DNA of 64,000 nt from Oligosphaera ethanolica. Lineage in GTDB: Bacteria; Verrucomicrobiota; Lentisphaeria; Oligosphaerales; Oligosphaeraceae. Made by a program: the position numbers and the translations under genes. Of the stretch, positions 1 to 7,621 are shown in pieces. Position 1 is the stretch's first letter. Every line of letters begins with the position of its first letter. The notes below the pieces were generated by a model that ran no database searches, had not been told where the DNA came from, and saw nothing but the letters and a program-made list of their open reading frames with translations. The stretch is from the NCBI RefSeq assembly GCF_030814695.1, contig NZ_JAUSVL010000001.1, positions 1,178,001-1,242,000 of the forward strand. Reading direction: 5' to 3'.

Positions 1-2
1 TG

Positions 3-2036
3 TCATTTTTGGGCGCATTCCTCCTGGCGCCCCTGCTGGGGCTCACGGTCAATATGTTTACCATGGTCGGTCTGCTACTGGCCCTGGGACTGCTGATGGA
101 CGACGCCATCGTCATCGCCGAAAACATCGCCACTCATCGCGAACAGGGCAAAACTCCGCTGGCGGCCGCGATCGACGGCACCCGCGAAGTCGCCGCCGGC
201 GTCTTTTCATCCTTTGTCACCACCATCTGCGTCCTCGGTCCATTGGCACTAATCACGGGCCAGATCGGCCGAGTGCTACGCGTGGTGCCGATGATCCTCC
301 TGCTGGTGTTGACAGTGAGCCTGATCGAGGCCTTCACCATCCTCCCCGCCCATCTGCACCACGCCATGGCACGCCAGCGCGATAACAAAGTCAGCAGGCT
401 GCGCCAAAAACTCGACGCGCTTTTCGCGTGGTTTCGCCTGCGAATTATCGCCGGCACTACCGCCAAACTCATTCGCGTCCGCTACCTGGTGTTCAGCGCT
501 GTACTCGCGCTCTTCATTCTCTCGGTTGGCCTGATCGCCAGCGGCCGCCTGAAAATACAGGGCTTCCCAGAGCTGGAGGGCGATGTCCTGACAGCACGGC
601 TGCTGCTGCCGCAAGGAACGCCACTGGCGCGGACCGATGAAATCGTCGACCACATTCTTGACGCCCTCCAGCGCTGCAACGATGTCTTCACGCCAAAACA
701 GCCCGAACAGCAAGCGCTAGTCAAAAACAGCTTCGTGCAATTCGGCCTGAACAGCGACGCCTTCGAGAATGGCCCCCACGTCGCCACCATCACGGTGGAT
801 CTCCTTGCCGCCGAAATCCGTTCGGGCAGCATCAACGACTACATCGCCGAATGGCAACGACAGATCGGCACCCTCAGCGACGTCATCAGCCTCAGTATCA
901 CCGAGCCGGGCTTCGGACCCGCCGGCCGCCCCATCGAAATTCGACTCCGCGGACAGAACCTGCAAGCGCTCAAAGACGCCGCGCTGGCAATCCAAGACTG
1001 GTACCGACGCTTCCCAGGCGTCTTCAATCTCAGCGACGACCTCCGCCGGGGCAAACCCGAACTGCGCCTGAGCCTGCGCGAGGAGGCCCACAACGCCGGC
1101 AGCAGCGCCGAAGATATCGCCCAGCAACTGCGCGGCGCCTTCAAAGGCATCACCGCCGATGAAATCCTAGTCGGCAACGAATCCTACGAAATCGATGTCC
1201 GCATGACCGACGCCGACCGCAACAGCCGCCGCGATCTCCACGACTTCATGATCGTCCTGCCGGATGGCCGCCAGGCGCCCTTACGCAGTCTCGTGACCTG
1301 GGCTGAAGGCCGCGGCTGGGCGCGCATCGGCCGTTTCAACCGCCAGCGAACAGTGACGGTCATCGGCGAAATCGACACCCGCTTGGTCAACAATAACGAA
1401 CTGGCCGGGCTCTTTCGCCAACAGGTCATGCCCGATCTGCAACAGCGCTATCCCGGCGTCGAGGTGAGCTTCGCCGGCGAGCTAACGGAAACGCGCTTTG
1501 CCCGCAAGTCCATGCTCAAGGCCCTGGCCATGGGCATGGTCGGCATCTTCATTCTCCTGTCCTTCCAATTCCGGACCTACACTGAGCCGCTGATCGTGAT
1601 GATCGCGATACCCTTCTCCATCATCGGCATCATCTGGGGCCACGTGCTCATGGGCGTGCCTATCAGCATGCCGAGCCTGCTGGGCTTTATCGCCATGGCC
1701 GGCGTCGTGGTCAATGACTCCATCCTGCTGGTGCTCTTCCTCAAAAATGCCCGCCAGGAAGGCCAGGCGCTGCCCGAAGCCGCCGTGGCCGCCAGCCGCG
1801 ATCGCGTCCGCGCCATCCTCATGACCAGCAGCACCACCATCGCTGGCCTCCTGCCCATTCTCCTCGAACGCAGCCTCCAGGCACAAATCCTCAAACCACT
1901 GATCATCAGCACGGCGTTCGGACTACTGGCATCAACTTTCCTCGTCCTCTTCGCCCTCCCCTGCTTCTACGTCATCCTCGGCGATATCGGCTGGATCGAA
2001 TCACAAGCCAGCATCGACAAACACCACCTAAAATGA
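3..2036 (+). CDS. RND-family efflux transporter permease, 5'-truncated by the window edge
   Basis: This is the C-terminal part of an AcrB/MexB-like inner-membrane proton-driven efflux permease. The frame is open to the first base, so the start lies outside the window; a full RND permease is about 1,000-1,050 residues and about 677 are here. The TM4 signature with two adjacent aspartates (LALGLLMDDAIVIAENI) marks the proton relay. The C-terminal repeat of the same helix reads GFIAMAGVVVNDSILLVLF. Between the two membrane halves is a large periplasmic porter region (about residues 175-490). The HAE1/HME class cannot be fixed. The membrane-fusion and outer-membrane partners would be expected upstream, out of view. 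Confidence 0.93.
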   Translation, partial: SFLGAFLLAPLLGLTVNMFTMVGLLLALGLLMDDAIVIAENIATHREQGKTPLAAAIDGTREVAAGVFSSFVTTICVLGPLALITGQIGRVLRVVPMILLLVLTVSLIEAFTILPAHLHHAMARQRDNKVSRLRQKLDALFAWFRLRIIAGTTAKLIRVRYLVFSAVLALFILSVGLIASGRLKIQGFPELEGDVLTARLLLPQGTPLARTDEIVDHILDALQRCNDVFTPKQPEQQALVKNSFVQFGLNSDAFENGPHVATITVDLLAAEIRSGSINDYIAEWQRQIGTLSDVISLSITEPGFGPAGRPIEIRLRGQNLQALKDAALAIQDWYRRFPGVFNLSDDLRRGKPELRLSLREEAHNAGSSAEDIAQQLRGAFKGITADEILVGNESYEIDVRMTDADRNSRRDLHDFMIVLPDGRQAPLRSLVTWAEGRGWARIGRFNRQRTVTVIGEIDTRLVNNNELAGLFRQQVMPDLQQRYPGVEVSFAGELTETRFARKSMLKALAMGMVGIFILLSFQFRTYTEPLIVMIAIPFSIIGIIWGHVLMGVPISMPSLLGFIAMAGVVVNDSILLVLFLKNARQEGQALPEAAVAASRDRVRAILMTSSTTIAGLLPILLERSLQAQILKPLIISTAFGLLASTFLVLFALPCFYVILGDIGWIESQASIDKHHLK

Positions 2037-2037
2037 C

Positions 2038-2397
2038 CTACGCACCCCCTACCCCAATGCTGCTTTGGGCATATCGGGTTGCCAAGGCCACGATCAATGC
2101 AAGCAGATAGCTCAGCAGAGTGCCAAGAAGCACGTACTCAGCGTACTGCTTGTCTTTGGAACTCTCACTAAAACGCAATATCGATTTCGCCGTGATCAAA
2201 AAACCTATAGCTTCAATACTGCCACAGAGCACAAAAATGAAAATCAGGAGGCGCTCCACATAACCGATCTTTTGGCCGACCCCAGGTCGTCCAGATGCAG
2301 CTCCAGACAAGCCCCGCAAACACAAAGCGATGAACCTGCCCCCCAGCCAAGTCAAGCAGAAAATCGCCGAGACGTATAGCACCGCGCCCTTCCACAA
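2038..2397 (-). CDS. Small multi-pass membrane protein resembling the C-terminal part of DUF3307; 5' end replaced by a MITE
   Basis: The 119 residues contain about three hydrophobic helices and the stretch ERLLIFIFVLCGS..GFLITAKSILRF...YVLLGTLLSYLLAL, which I recognise as the C-terminal part of DUF3307-type proteins of unknown function. Family membership is from memory, not a search. The only start in the present frame is TTG at 2397, without a ribosome-binding site. It abuts the 4-bp target duplication of the element at 2401-2800. Removing the element and one duplication joins this frame to an upstream ATG near 2816-2822, preceded by GGGAGG. The original protein was therefore probably about six residues longer, and expression today is doubtful. 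Confidence 0.6.
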   Translation of the reverse strand: MWKGAVLYVSAIFCLTWLGGRFIALCLRGLSGAASGRPGVGQKIGYVERLLIFIFVLCGSIEAIGFLITAKSILRFSESSKDKQYAEYVLLGTLLSYLLALIVALATRYAQSSIGVGGA

Positions 2398-2400
2398 CGC

Positions 2401-2425
2401 TGGGTAATGTGCGAAATCTTGTGAT
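2401..2425 (+). repeat. Left terminal inverted repeat of the 400-bp element
   Basis: This 25-bp end matches the complement of 2776-2800 at every base. The sequence just inside (AGAAAGAGATACTTGACA) differs from the other end, so the inverted repeat stops at 25 bp. Confidence 0.9.
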
Positions 2426-2775
2426 AGAAAGAGATACTTGACATGCGCCGTAGGCGCTTAACTATGCTTAACCCCAGGCTTTAGCCTGGGGAAAATGCTC
2501 TCCAGTCAATCGTGCCCCGTAGGGGCACAACTGGTTGCCTGACAAACACAATCTGAACACGATTACAGACCATTTTCAACCAAGACTTCGGTGCTGTAGT
2601 GCCTCTACGAGGCACTGTTCGATAGGACACCTTACCCCAGGCTGAAGCCTGGGGTTAAGCATGGTCGTGCCCCTACGGGGCAAATTCATGCATAACTACC
2701 TAACAAGGAGTCTATTGTATAAAATCCTTTCGCAAAAGAAGAGATTCGGTCACATTGGCGCAAATACATGTGTTC

Positions 2776-2800
2776 ATCACAAGATTTCGCACATTACCCA
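2776..2800 (-). repeat. Right terminal inverted repeat of the 400-bp element
   Basis: This is the exact inverted copy of 2401-2425 and ends next to ACGC (2801-2804), the second copy of the target duplication. Confidence 0.9.
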
Positions 2801-2858
2801 ACGCTGTCATCTCCATGAACATCCTCCCACTATTCCACGTCGTTTCATTGCATTCCCA

Positions 2859-2906
2859 GGCAACCAAATAAGATTGCTTTCAACAATGCAACCAAATTAG
2901 GTTGCT
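2859..2906. repeat. Two imperfect 18-bp palindromes in tandem
   Basis: Two units of the form GCAACCAAAT(A/T)AG(A/G)TTGC are separated by about a dozen bases. The second (GCAACC-AAATTA-GGTTGC) is a clean hairpin. They lie between the stop of the decayed SatD-like frame and the ancestral start of the small membrane protein. They could be an operator or a terminator; neither can be decided from sequence. Confidence 0.45.
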
Positions 2907-3230
2907 AAGCGTTGGCACTTATCCGCAGCAGCCGACGAAAATAGTCCCACTTGCCGGCGTTGGCAATTTTGCTGACATTCTGCCGCTTGACCTTGAGGAT
3001 ATTGGCAATCTCCTCGTGAGTTTTGCCCTCAAGCAAATGCGGAATCAATTCAGCCTGGGGTACCGTCCACCGGTTGGCAATATCTCCCTACACAGCAAAC
3101 AACAGCATATCAGTCGCAGTGGTTCCCTCGCCAGCAAACGCCCAAAATTGCTTGTTGTTCTCCCGTTGTTCCAATGCCTCCAAGCGAGAAAACGCCTGAA
3201 ATAGACCTGTTCGCCATGCTGCAGTCGCGC
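2905..3230 (-). pseudogene. Relic of a SatD-like protein (C-terminal part, with an in-frame amber codon)
   Basis: On the minus strand one frame reads coherently for about 105 codons, interrupted by a single TAG near 3087. Before it comes GLFQAFSRLEALEQRE..FWAFAGEG; after it, GDIANRWTVPQAELIPHLLEG and then an HTH-like EEIANILKVKRQNVSKIANA ending at TAG 2905-2907. The W-T-x(2)-Q..L-G-x-T-x-E-E-I-A pattern is that of the C-terminal helix-turn-helix of SatD-family proteins as I remember them. The 5' part is missing. Continuous coding sense on both sides of the stop argues for recent decay. Confidence 0.55.
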
Positions 3231-3241
3231 CACGCGCAACG

Positions 3242-3952
3242 TCAGCATGGCGTGGCCGTGCGCAAACACTGATATGCGGCGAAATAACGGCGGCCGAACG
3301 TCCGGCAGCTCGGCGAGTCGAAGTGAATCAGGTCCTCGCGCGGCGTCAGGCCAACCGCCGACGCAATGGCGCAATGCGGCCGGCTCTGCGCAAGCCGGTG
3401 CAGTGCGGCATTGACCAGCGGAAAGAAACGACAGCGGCCATTCTGATACTGGCCCGCAAACTCGCCGATCTCGCCGAGAACCAACGGCACCTCCGTAATA
3501 CCCAGTTCGTGCGTGAGACTGTCCATGATGCAAGTGAATTTCTCCTCGTAGGCGTCGGCGTCGGCCTGGCTGTGACTGTCATTTTCGCCCTGATGCCAAA
3601 GAATGCCGACGATATGGCTATCCTGCTGGGCCTGTCGCGCCCGCCGCAGCGCCTGGCTGTACAACGCACCGCCGACCGCCCACTGATCCAGGCAAGTCCC
3701 GCCGTCGGCGCAGGGAATGAGCCCCACCCGGCCGCCGTCGGCCTTCACAAATTCCTCGGCGAAGCTGGCCGCCAGCCCCACGCCGGCGAAGGGCCGATCG
3801 GGATTGATGGGCTCTCGCATGGGCACCCACCCGTGATCCCGCAGCATGAGGATGTCCGGATGGACAATGTCCGGCACGACGCCAAGATCACCGCGGCCGG
3901 CCATATTCGACTGCCCGAGCATCAGAAAGGACTGGATGGCCGCCGTGCTCAT
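3242..3952 (-). CDS. SASA-type carbohydrate acetylesterase (sialate O-acetylesterase family)
   Basis: This is a 236-residue SGNH-fold esterase of the SASA/DUF303 type, which removes O-acetyl groups from sugars. The nucleophile block is GQSNMAGRG (Ser about residue 15), the central block is WHQGENDS, and the C-terminal region has HFDS..RTFGRRYF with the probable catalytic His. There is no clear signal peptide, so action in the cytoplasm is likely. Its ATG follows directly after the TGA of the glycyl radical enzyme with zero spacing, so the two are translationally coupled. The pairing suggests a common anaerobic carbohydrate-derived pathway; the substrate is not predictable. Confidence 0.88.
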   Translation of the reverse strand: MSTAAIQSFLMLGQSNMAGRGDLGVVPDIVHPDILMLRDHGWVPMREPINPDRPFAGVGLAASFAEEFVKADGGRVGLIPCADGGTCLDQWAVGGALYSQALRRARQAQQDSHIVGILWHQGENDSHSQADADAYEEKFTCIMDSLTHELGITEVPLVLGEIGEFAGQYQNGRCRFFPLVNAALHRLAQSRPHCAIASAVGLTPREDLIHFDSPSCRTFGRRYFAAYQCLRTATPC

Positions 3953-6208
3953 TCAGTGCGCCCCCATCTTTTCGAGGTGCTCGGCCTGAGCAATGAACAG
4001 ATCCTGCTCTTTGCGGCTCAAGTTGACGAAATAAACATTCCAACCGCAGACGCGCACCTGCAGGGTCGCATAGCGATCCGGGTGCGCCTGGGCATCCCGC
4101 AGCAACCGCGCGTCGAAGACGTTACCCTGAATGGAATGCCCGCCCTTGCGGAAATAGGTTCGTACCAGCGCCAGCATGATCTCCAGGCCATCGTCGCCCT
4201 GAACGGCGCTGGGGTGCATGATGAAATCGAGCATGCCGGCATGGTTGAAATTGCTCATGTCCATCTTGGTCACCGAGTTGATCAGCCCCGTCAGGCCCTG
4301 CCGATCCATACCGACCGTCGCCGAGAGATTTTTGGAATGGGGCTCGCCACAGCGCCGGCCATCCGGCGTCGCACCGGTCTTGGCACCGAATTTGACATTG
4401 AAGTCAATGGATATCTGCCCCTGTTTGTAGAAGCCCCCACGGCCGTTAGGCTGGTTGTTGATCAACGACGTCGTGTAGTCGGTGAGATCGACCATCAGTT
4501 CGTCAGCCAGCGCGCTGCCACTGCCGTATTTGTCGCGGTCGGCGCGAATACGCTCACGGAGCTCCTCGGCGCCCTGCCAATCCTGCCGCAGCGCCGCCGC
4601 CAACGCCGGCAAGCTGATATCACTGCGGTCATAGACATATTTTTTCACGGCCGCCAGTGAATCCACCGTCGTCGCCAGACAACTGACGTTGAAGACTGTG
4701 CTGCAGACTTTCGCCCCGAAGGCATACGCATCCACACCGCGCAGCAAACTCTCAGCAATGGTCGCCGAATACAACGATGTCGGATTGAATTCGTGCAGAA
4801 ACGGCTCGAAGCAGTTGGCGATGGCCATCATGTACTGTGTGATATCAGCCAGCTGTCGCTTGAAGGCAACGTAAAAGGCTTCGAAGCTCACGAGGCTCTC
4901 CGCTTCGCCGGTGGCAGGCCCCAGGCGATGCCCAGTGAGGGGATCCACCCCGTTGTTCAGCGTCAGTTCGACCACCTTCGGCAAATTGAGCCGCAGGGGT
5001 ATTGTCTTGGCCTCGTTGCGAACAGCGTAGTCCCAACAGCCCGTCATAACGAAAGTCCGGGCGTCCTCCAGGCTCATGCCGCACTTCAGCAGCGACGCAA
5101 TGGCATTCTCACTGTTGATCAGCGAAATGCTGCTATTGCCGCCGCGAATGGCTTCCAGTACCCGCTTGATGAAAGCATCCGGCGTGGCCTCGGCAATGCA
5201 CACCTGCAGTTTCGGGTCGTAAAGCCCGCACTCGTCGTAAGCGTCGAAAATCAGCCGGCTCAACTCAGTGATCTGCACCTTCCCAGCAGCGTCCATGGAT
5301 CCGAAATACATGGGCTGCTGATAGAGCACGTGCATCGCCGCAAAATGATTCAAGAAATACTTGAACAGCTCCTTGATCTGCTCGCGAGTCGCCGCGCCAC
5401 TAGCCACATCACGCTGGTAGAAACCGTTGTAGAGCACGCCCATGTCCCCAAGCGTGCGCACCCGCGCCATCTCAACATTTTCCTGCAGCTTCCAGTAGAA
5501 CATCGCCAGCACCAACGCCTCGTAGGTGTTCACCGGCGCCGCAACGGCCAGACGCCGCAACGCGTCCGCCAGCCGCTGCATCTTCGCACTGCCGGCCGCA
5601 TGCAATGACACCTCCGCTGCCAGACGCTCGGCAAAACCGATCATCGCCTCGTAGCTGATCTCGATGCCGTCGTAAAAGGCCGTCTGCGCTGGCGTCAACT
5701 CCGTCTGCTCGCAGCGGAAATGCCGCGTGCGGGCAAGCAGCCCCGGCAGCCCCAGTGCCAGCAGGTCGTCCCAGTTAGGCGACGAATGGGCGTAGTCCGG
5801 ATACATCACAAAAAGCCCGTCGTCCCGCCCCTGCCGCGCGCGCTCGCTCACATAGGGCTGCACCGACCCCTGGCACAGCTCGTTGATCCATTTGCCGCTG
5901 AGCCGCCCCAGAATCATCCGCACATGCCAGCCAATATCGGCCTTGCCAACCACCTTCACCACGTCAAAATGAAAGCCAAACCAGTCCAGCGGATTCACCG
6001 CCAGCCGGGCATTCGCCAGAATGAAGGCAAAAGCCCGCGCCTTCACCACCGGGTGCGGCTCGCCGGCGAGGCCCTCAGCCAAGGCCAGCGCACCCTTCTC
6101 CAGATCGTCGTAAACCAGCCCAGACGCCTCGCGGTACGCCGGCGCCTCGTACTGCCGGTCGAGTTCCGCCCGATCACGGGCAAATGTATGCCAAAGCAAT
6201 TCAGCCAT
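3953..6208 (-). CDS. Glycyl radical enzyme (pyruvate formate-lyase-like), unassigned subtype
   Basis: This 751-residue protein has the normal family length. The thiyl-radical loop is MTGCWDYAVRNE, with Cys391 followed by Asp393. The C-terminal glycyl loop is RVCGWNVYF, with radical Gly722, 30 residues from the end as expected. Characterised dehydratase and lyase members usually carry Cys-X-Glu, and usually Ser, Ala or similar after the aromatic residue of the glycyl loop; here these are Asp and Asn. PFL itself has Cys-Cys, absent here. The start is supported by AAGGGGTGAGG upstream. No radical-SAM activase is encoded nearby, although family members need one. The substrate is unknown; anaerobic cytoplasmic metabolism is inferred. 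Confidence 0.9.
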   Translation of the reverse strand: MAELLWHTFARDRAELDRQYEAPAYREASGLVYDDLEKGALALAEGLAGEPHPVVKARAFAFILANARLAVNPLDWFGFHFDVVKVVGKADIGWHVRMILGRLSGKWINELCQGSVQPYVSERARQGRDDGLFVMYPDYAHSSPNWDDLLALGLPGLLARTRHFRCEQTELTPAQTAFYDGIEISYEAMIGFAERLAAEVSLHAAGSAKMQRLADALRRLAVAAPVNTYEALVLAMFYWKLQENVEMARVRTLGDMGVLYNGFYQRDVASGAATREQIKELFKYFLNHFAAMHVLYQQPMYFGSMDAAGKVQITELSRLIFDAYDECGLYDPKLQVCIAEATPDAFIKRVLEAIRGGNSSISLINSENAIASLLKCGMSLEDARTFVMTGCWDYAVRNEAKTIPLRLNLPKVVELTLNNGVDPLTGHRLGPATGEAESLVSFEAFYVAFKRQLADITQYMMAIANCFEPFLHEFNPTSLYSATIAESLLRGVDAYAFGAKVCSTVFNVSCLATTVDSLAAVKKYVYDRSDISLPALAAALRQDWQGAEELRERIRADRDKYGSGSALADELMVDLTDYTTSLINNQPNGRGGFYKQGQISIDFNVKFGAKTGATPDGRRCGEPHSKNLSATVGMDRQGLTGLINSVTKMDMSNFNHAGMLDFIMHPSAVQGDDGLEIMLALVRTYFRKGGHSIQGNVFDARLLRDAQAHPDRYATLQVRVCGWNVYFVNLSRKEQDLFIAQAEHLEKMGAH

Positions 6209-6490
6209 TGCCTCACCCCTTCGGCGGTGGTCAGGGGCAGAGTTCCCCTTCTACCAAACCTTCTCGAAATCCTTGTGACTCAATCCGGCGCGCCAAGCCG
6301 GCAGACGCACCCGCCACTCAGCGACTGCGCCTGCAGCTGTAATTGCGTCATACCATACCCCCAGCCAGGCACGTTCTAAATGTCCTCGCAGTGCAAATCC
6401 ATACCATTCCGTGATAACAAGTATTGTCCTCTTACCGAAAACAGGCGTCCAACCTCAGCCCAAACACTGTTCAGCATCCGTGTCACCGCG

Positions 6491-6546
6491 TAATCGGTCA
6501 GTAACCACCCCGGTGGAGAAAACACCGGGGTGGTTACTCCTATGAA
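6491..6546. repeat. Short form of the hairpin repeat family (TAATCGGTCAGT...ACTCCTATGAAAC)
   Basis: The ends TAATCGGTCAGT and ACTCCTATGAAAC enclose a strong stem-loop, AACCACCCCGGTG-gagaaaa-CACCGGGGTGGTT. The same ends bound the larger 125-bp repeats at 7132-7256, 10987-11110 and 58651-58777, so this looks like the minimal form of that family. Confidence 0.7.
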
Positions 6547-6631
6547 ACCGATGCTCTTCATTTAACGGTATCCATGGCAATGGCACTTGTTCAACCAAGC
6601 AGCCTTTTCTCGTCGTGCATTTCCGCCGCGA

Positions 6632-6804
6632 AGCGGCAGAAGCGCTGAAAGCGCGAAGCATACCAGCCCAGGGCAAGCGGCGCCGAAGGCGCGCGCCGCC
6701 CTGGGTAGCGCGCCATATTGGTCCGTGTTCCTCAGCCTCTTTGGCTTCAGTCGGCGAAGCTGACTGGAGCCAAAGAGGCAATGGAACTCATTGATTGCTG
6801 CGGC
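6632..6804 (+). repeat. Dispersed 173-bp intergenic repeat, copy 1
   Basis: It begins AGCGGCAGAAGCGCTG and ends CATTGATTGCTGCGGC. A copy of identical length and mostly identical sequence is at 59029-59201. It contains internal palindromes (CAGCCCAGGGC..GCCCTGGG; GCCAAAGAGG with its complement). The minus strand is open through both copies, but the conservation is at DNA level. Confidence 0.85.
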
Positions 6805-7131
6805 AATTTTGCGCTGTGACCCTTCGTCGCAGGTCTTTTAGGCCGCCCTTTCAGGGCTCTTTTGGGTTGGGGCACCTTACCCAGGACGACGCGCCCTACG
6901 GGCGCTTGCCCTGGGCTATCTTAGGGCGCACCTTCGGTGCTCATAACCTCGGCGAATGATCTTGTGCATGGTTACCAATCAACTCATCGCCGGCGATTGC
7001 CGCATGCTATGTGAAGAGCATTGCTCCGATGAAATCCGCTGCCTGGTTAGCCACCCATGGGTAATGGCTGGGCGGCGACTGGCCGTGGGTTTCCTGCAAA
7101 TTGTCCCCGGTGTTTTCCCCACCGGGGTGGT

Positions 7132-7256
7132 TACTCCTATGAAACACGTTGCCGCAAAGGTCGGCGGAAATCAAGGTCGGATGGCTGGGCGGCGGCGGGC
7201 CGTGGGTTTCCTGCAAATTGTCCCAGCGAAGCGCCGGGGTGTACACTGACCGATTA
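7132..7256 (-). repeat. Dispersed 125-bp intergenic repeat, copy 1
   Basis: Nearly identical to 10987-11110 and 58651-58777, in the opposite orientation. The common unit runs from CGGTCAGTGTACACCCCGG to CATAGGAGT. A second, rearranged partial unit with the CCCCGGTG hairpin lies next to it at about 7060-7131. Confidence 0.85.
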
Positions 7257-7318
7257 CGTCACCGCGACCTTGATGCGCTCTTGCCCGATACACCACGGCA
7301 CCGAAAGTGCCATAATAC

Positions 7319-7359
7319 AAAAAAGCCGCCGGGCAGAATAACCTGCGACGGCGGCTTGA
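7319..7359 (-). terminator. Rho-independent terminator of tRNA-Gly
   Basis: On the minus strand, AAGCCGCCG and CGGCGGCTT form a stem around a 17-nt loop, followed by a run of T. It starts a few bases after the tRNA 3' end. Confidence 0.85.
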
Positions 7360-7366
7360 AAGCACC

Positions 7367-7440
7367 TGGAGCGGGTGATGGGAATCGAACCCACGTAGCT
7401 GGCTTGGGAAGCCAGTGCATTACCATTATGCTACACCCGC
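7367..7440 (-). tRNA. tRNA-Gly, anticodon CCC
   Basis: A 74-nt gene with encoded CCA folds into a full cloverleaf. The acceptor arms are GCGGGTG and CACCCGC with discriminator T. The D arm is GTAGCATAATGGTAATGC. The anticodon stem CTGGC/GCCAG carries the loop TTCCCAA (anticodon CCC, reading GGG), and the T arm contains GGTTCGATTCC. A terminator follows directly. Confidence 0.96.
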
Positions 7441-7499
7441 ATGGCTGAAAAACGGCTTTACTGTAACGGCCCAAGGTCGTTCTGCAACTTCAGCCTCGC

Positions 7500-7524
7500 A
7501 AAAAAAAGGGGCGCTGATTGCCCC
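7500..7524 (-). terminator. Possible hairpin with T8 tail upstream of the tRNA
   Basis: Read on the minus strand, GGGGC-aatcagc-GCCCC is followed by eight T. The stem is only five pairs. No minus-strand gene lies upstream of it, so its purpose is unclear. Confidence 0.35.
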
Positions 7525-7545
7525 CTGTCAAACATGGATTATACT
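7518..7545 (+). promoter_or_regulatory. Candidate sigma-70 promoter of the CBM-like secreted protein
   Basis: TTGCCC (7518-7523) and TATACT (7540-7545) are spaced 16 bp apart, about 75 bp before the start codon at 7622. Prediction is by eye only. Confidence 0.35.
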
Positions 7546-7621
7546 TGCCAATGTATCATGCCGGGCAGGGCCGGCGCCGTCGACTCACCACTACCAACCG
7601 ACGTTTTCAAGGAAATACACC

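Larger units (their letters stand above)
2401..2800. mobile_element. MITE-like non-autonomous element, 400 bp, with 25-bp perfect TIRs and a 4-bp TSD
   Basis: Positions 2401-2425 and 2776-2800 are perfect inverted complements, beginning TGGGTAATGTGCGAAATC. Both sides are flanked by ACGC (2397-2400 and 2801-2804), a 4-bp target-site duplication. The interior has no credible gene. It holds five short palindromes: 2472-2491, 2512-2528, 2599-2615, 2635-2654 and 2667-2682. The first and fourth are the same hairpin (CCCCAGGC..GCCTGGGG), and the second and fifth share GTGCCCC..GGGGCA. It was presumably mobilised in trans by a transposase not in this window. A single copy of one end lies at 59360-59400. 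Confidence 0.85.
6209..7366. other. Long intergenic region made mostly of dispersed repeats
   Basis: I see no supportable gene. The region contains a hairpin repeat (6491-6546), a 173-bp repeat (6632-6804) also found at 59029-59201, several GC-rich short palindromes (about 6840-6950), a truncated then a full copy of the 125-bp repeat (7060-7256), and the terminator of the tRNA (7319-7359). The promoter of the glycyl radical enzyme must lie near 6210-6480, but no convincing boxes were found. Confidence 0.7.

Noticed and set aside
2661..2900. Possible 79-residue protein inside the MITE and its right flank
   Set aside because: Most of it is the element's hairpins and terminal repeat; no ribosome-binding site and no family similarity.
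2902..3204. 100-residue plus-strand frame
   Set aside because: It lies opposite the SatD-like frame, whose minus-strand translation makes far more sense.
3323..4660. 445-codon plus-strand frame opposite the esterase and glycyl radical enzyme
   Set aside because: It is the shadow of two well-supported minus-strand genes; its translation has no recognisable motif.
3953..6208. Pyruvate formate-lyase proper
   Set aside because: The paired catalytic cysteines of PFL are absent; a single Cys in GCWD is found.
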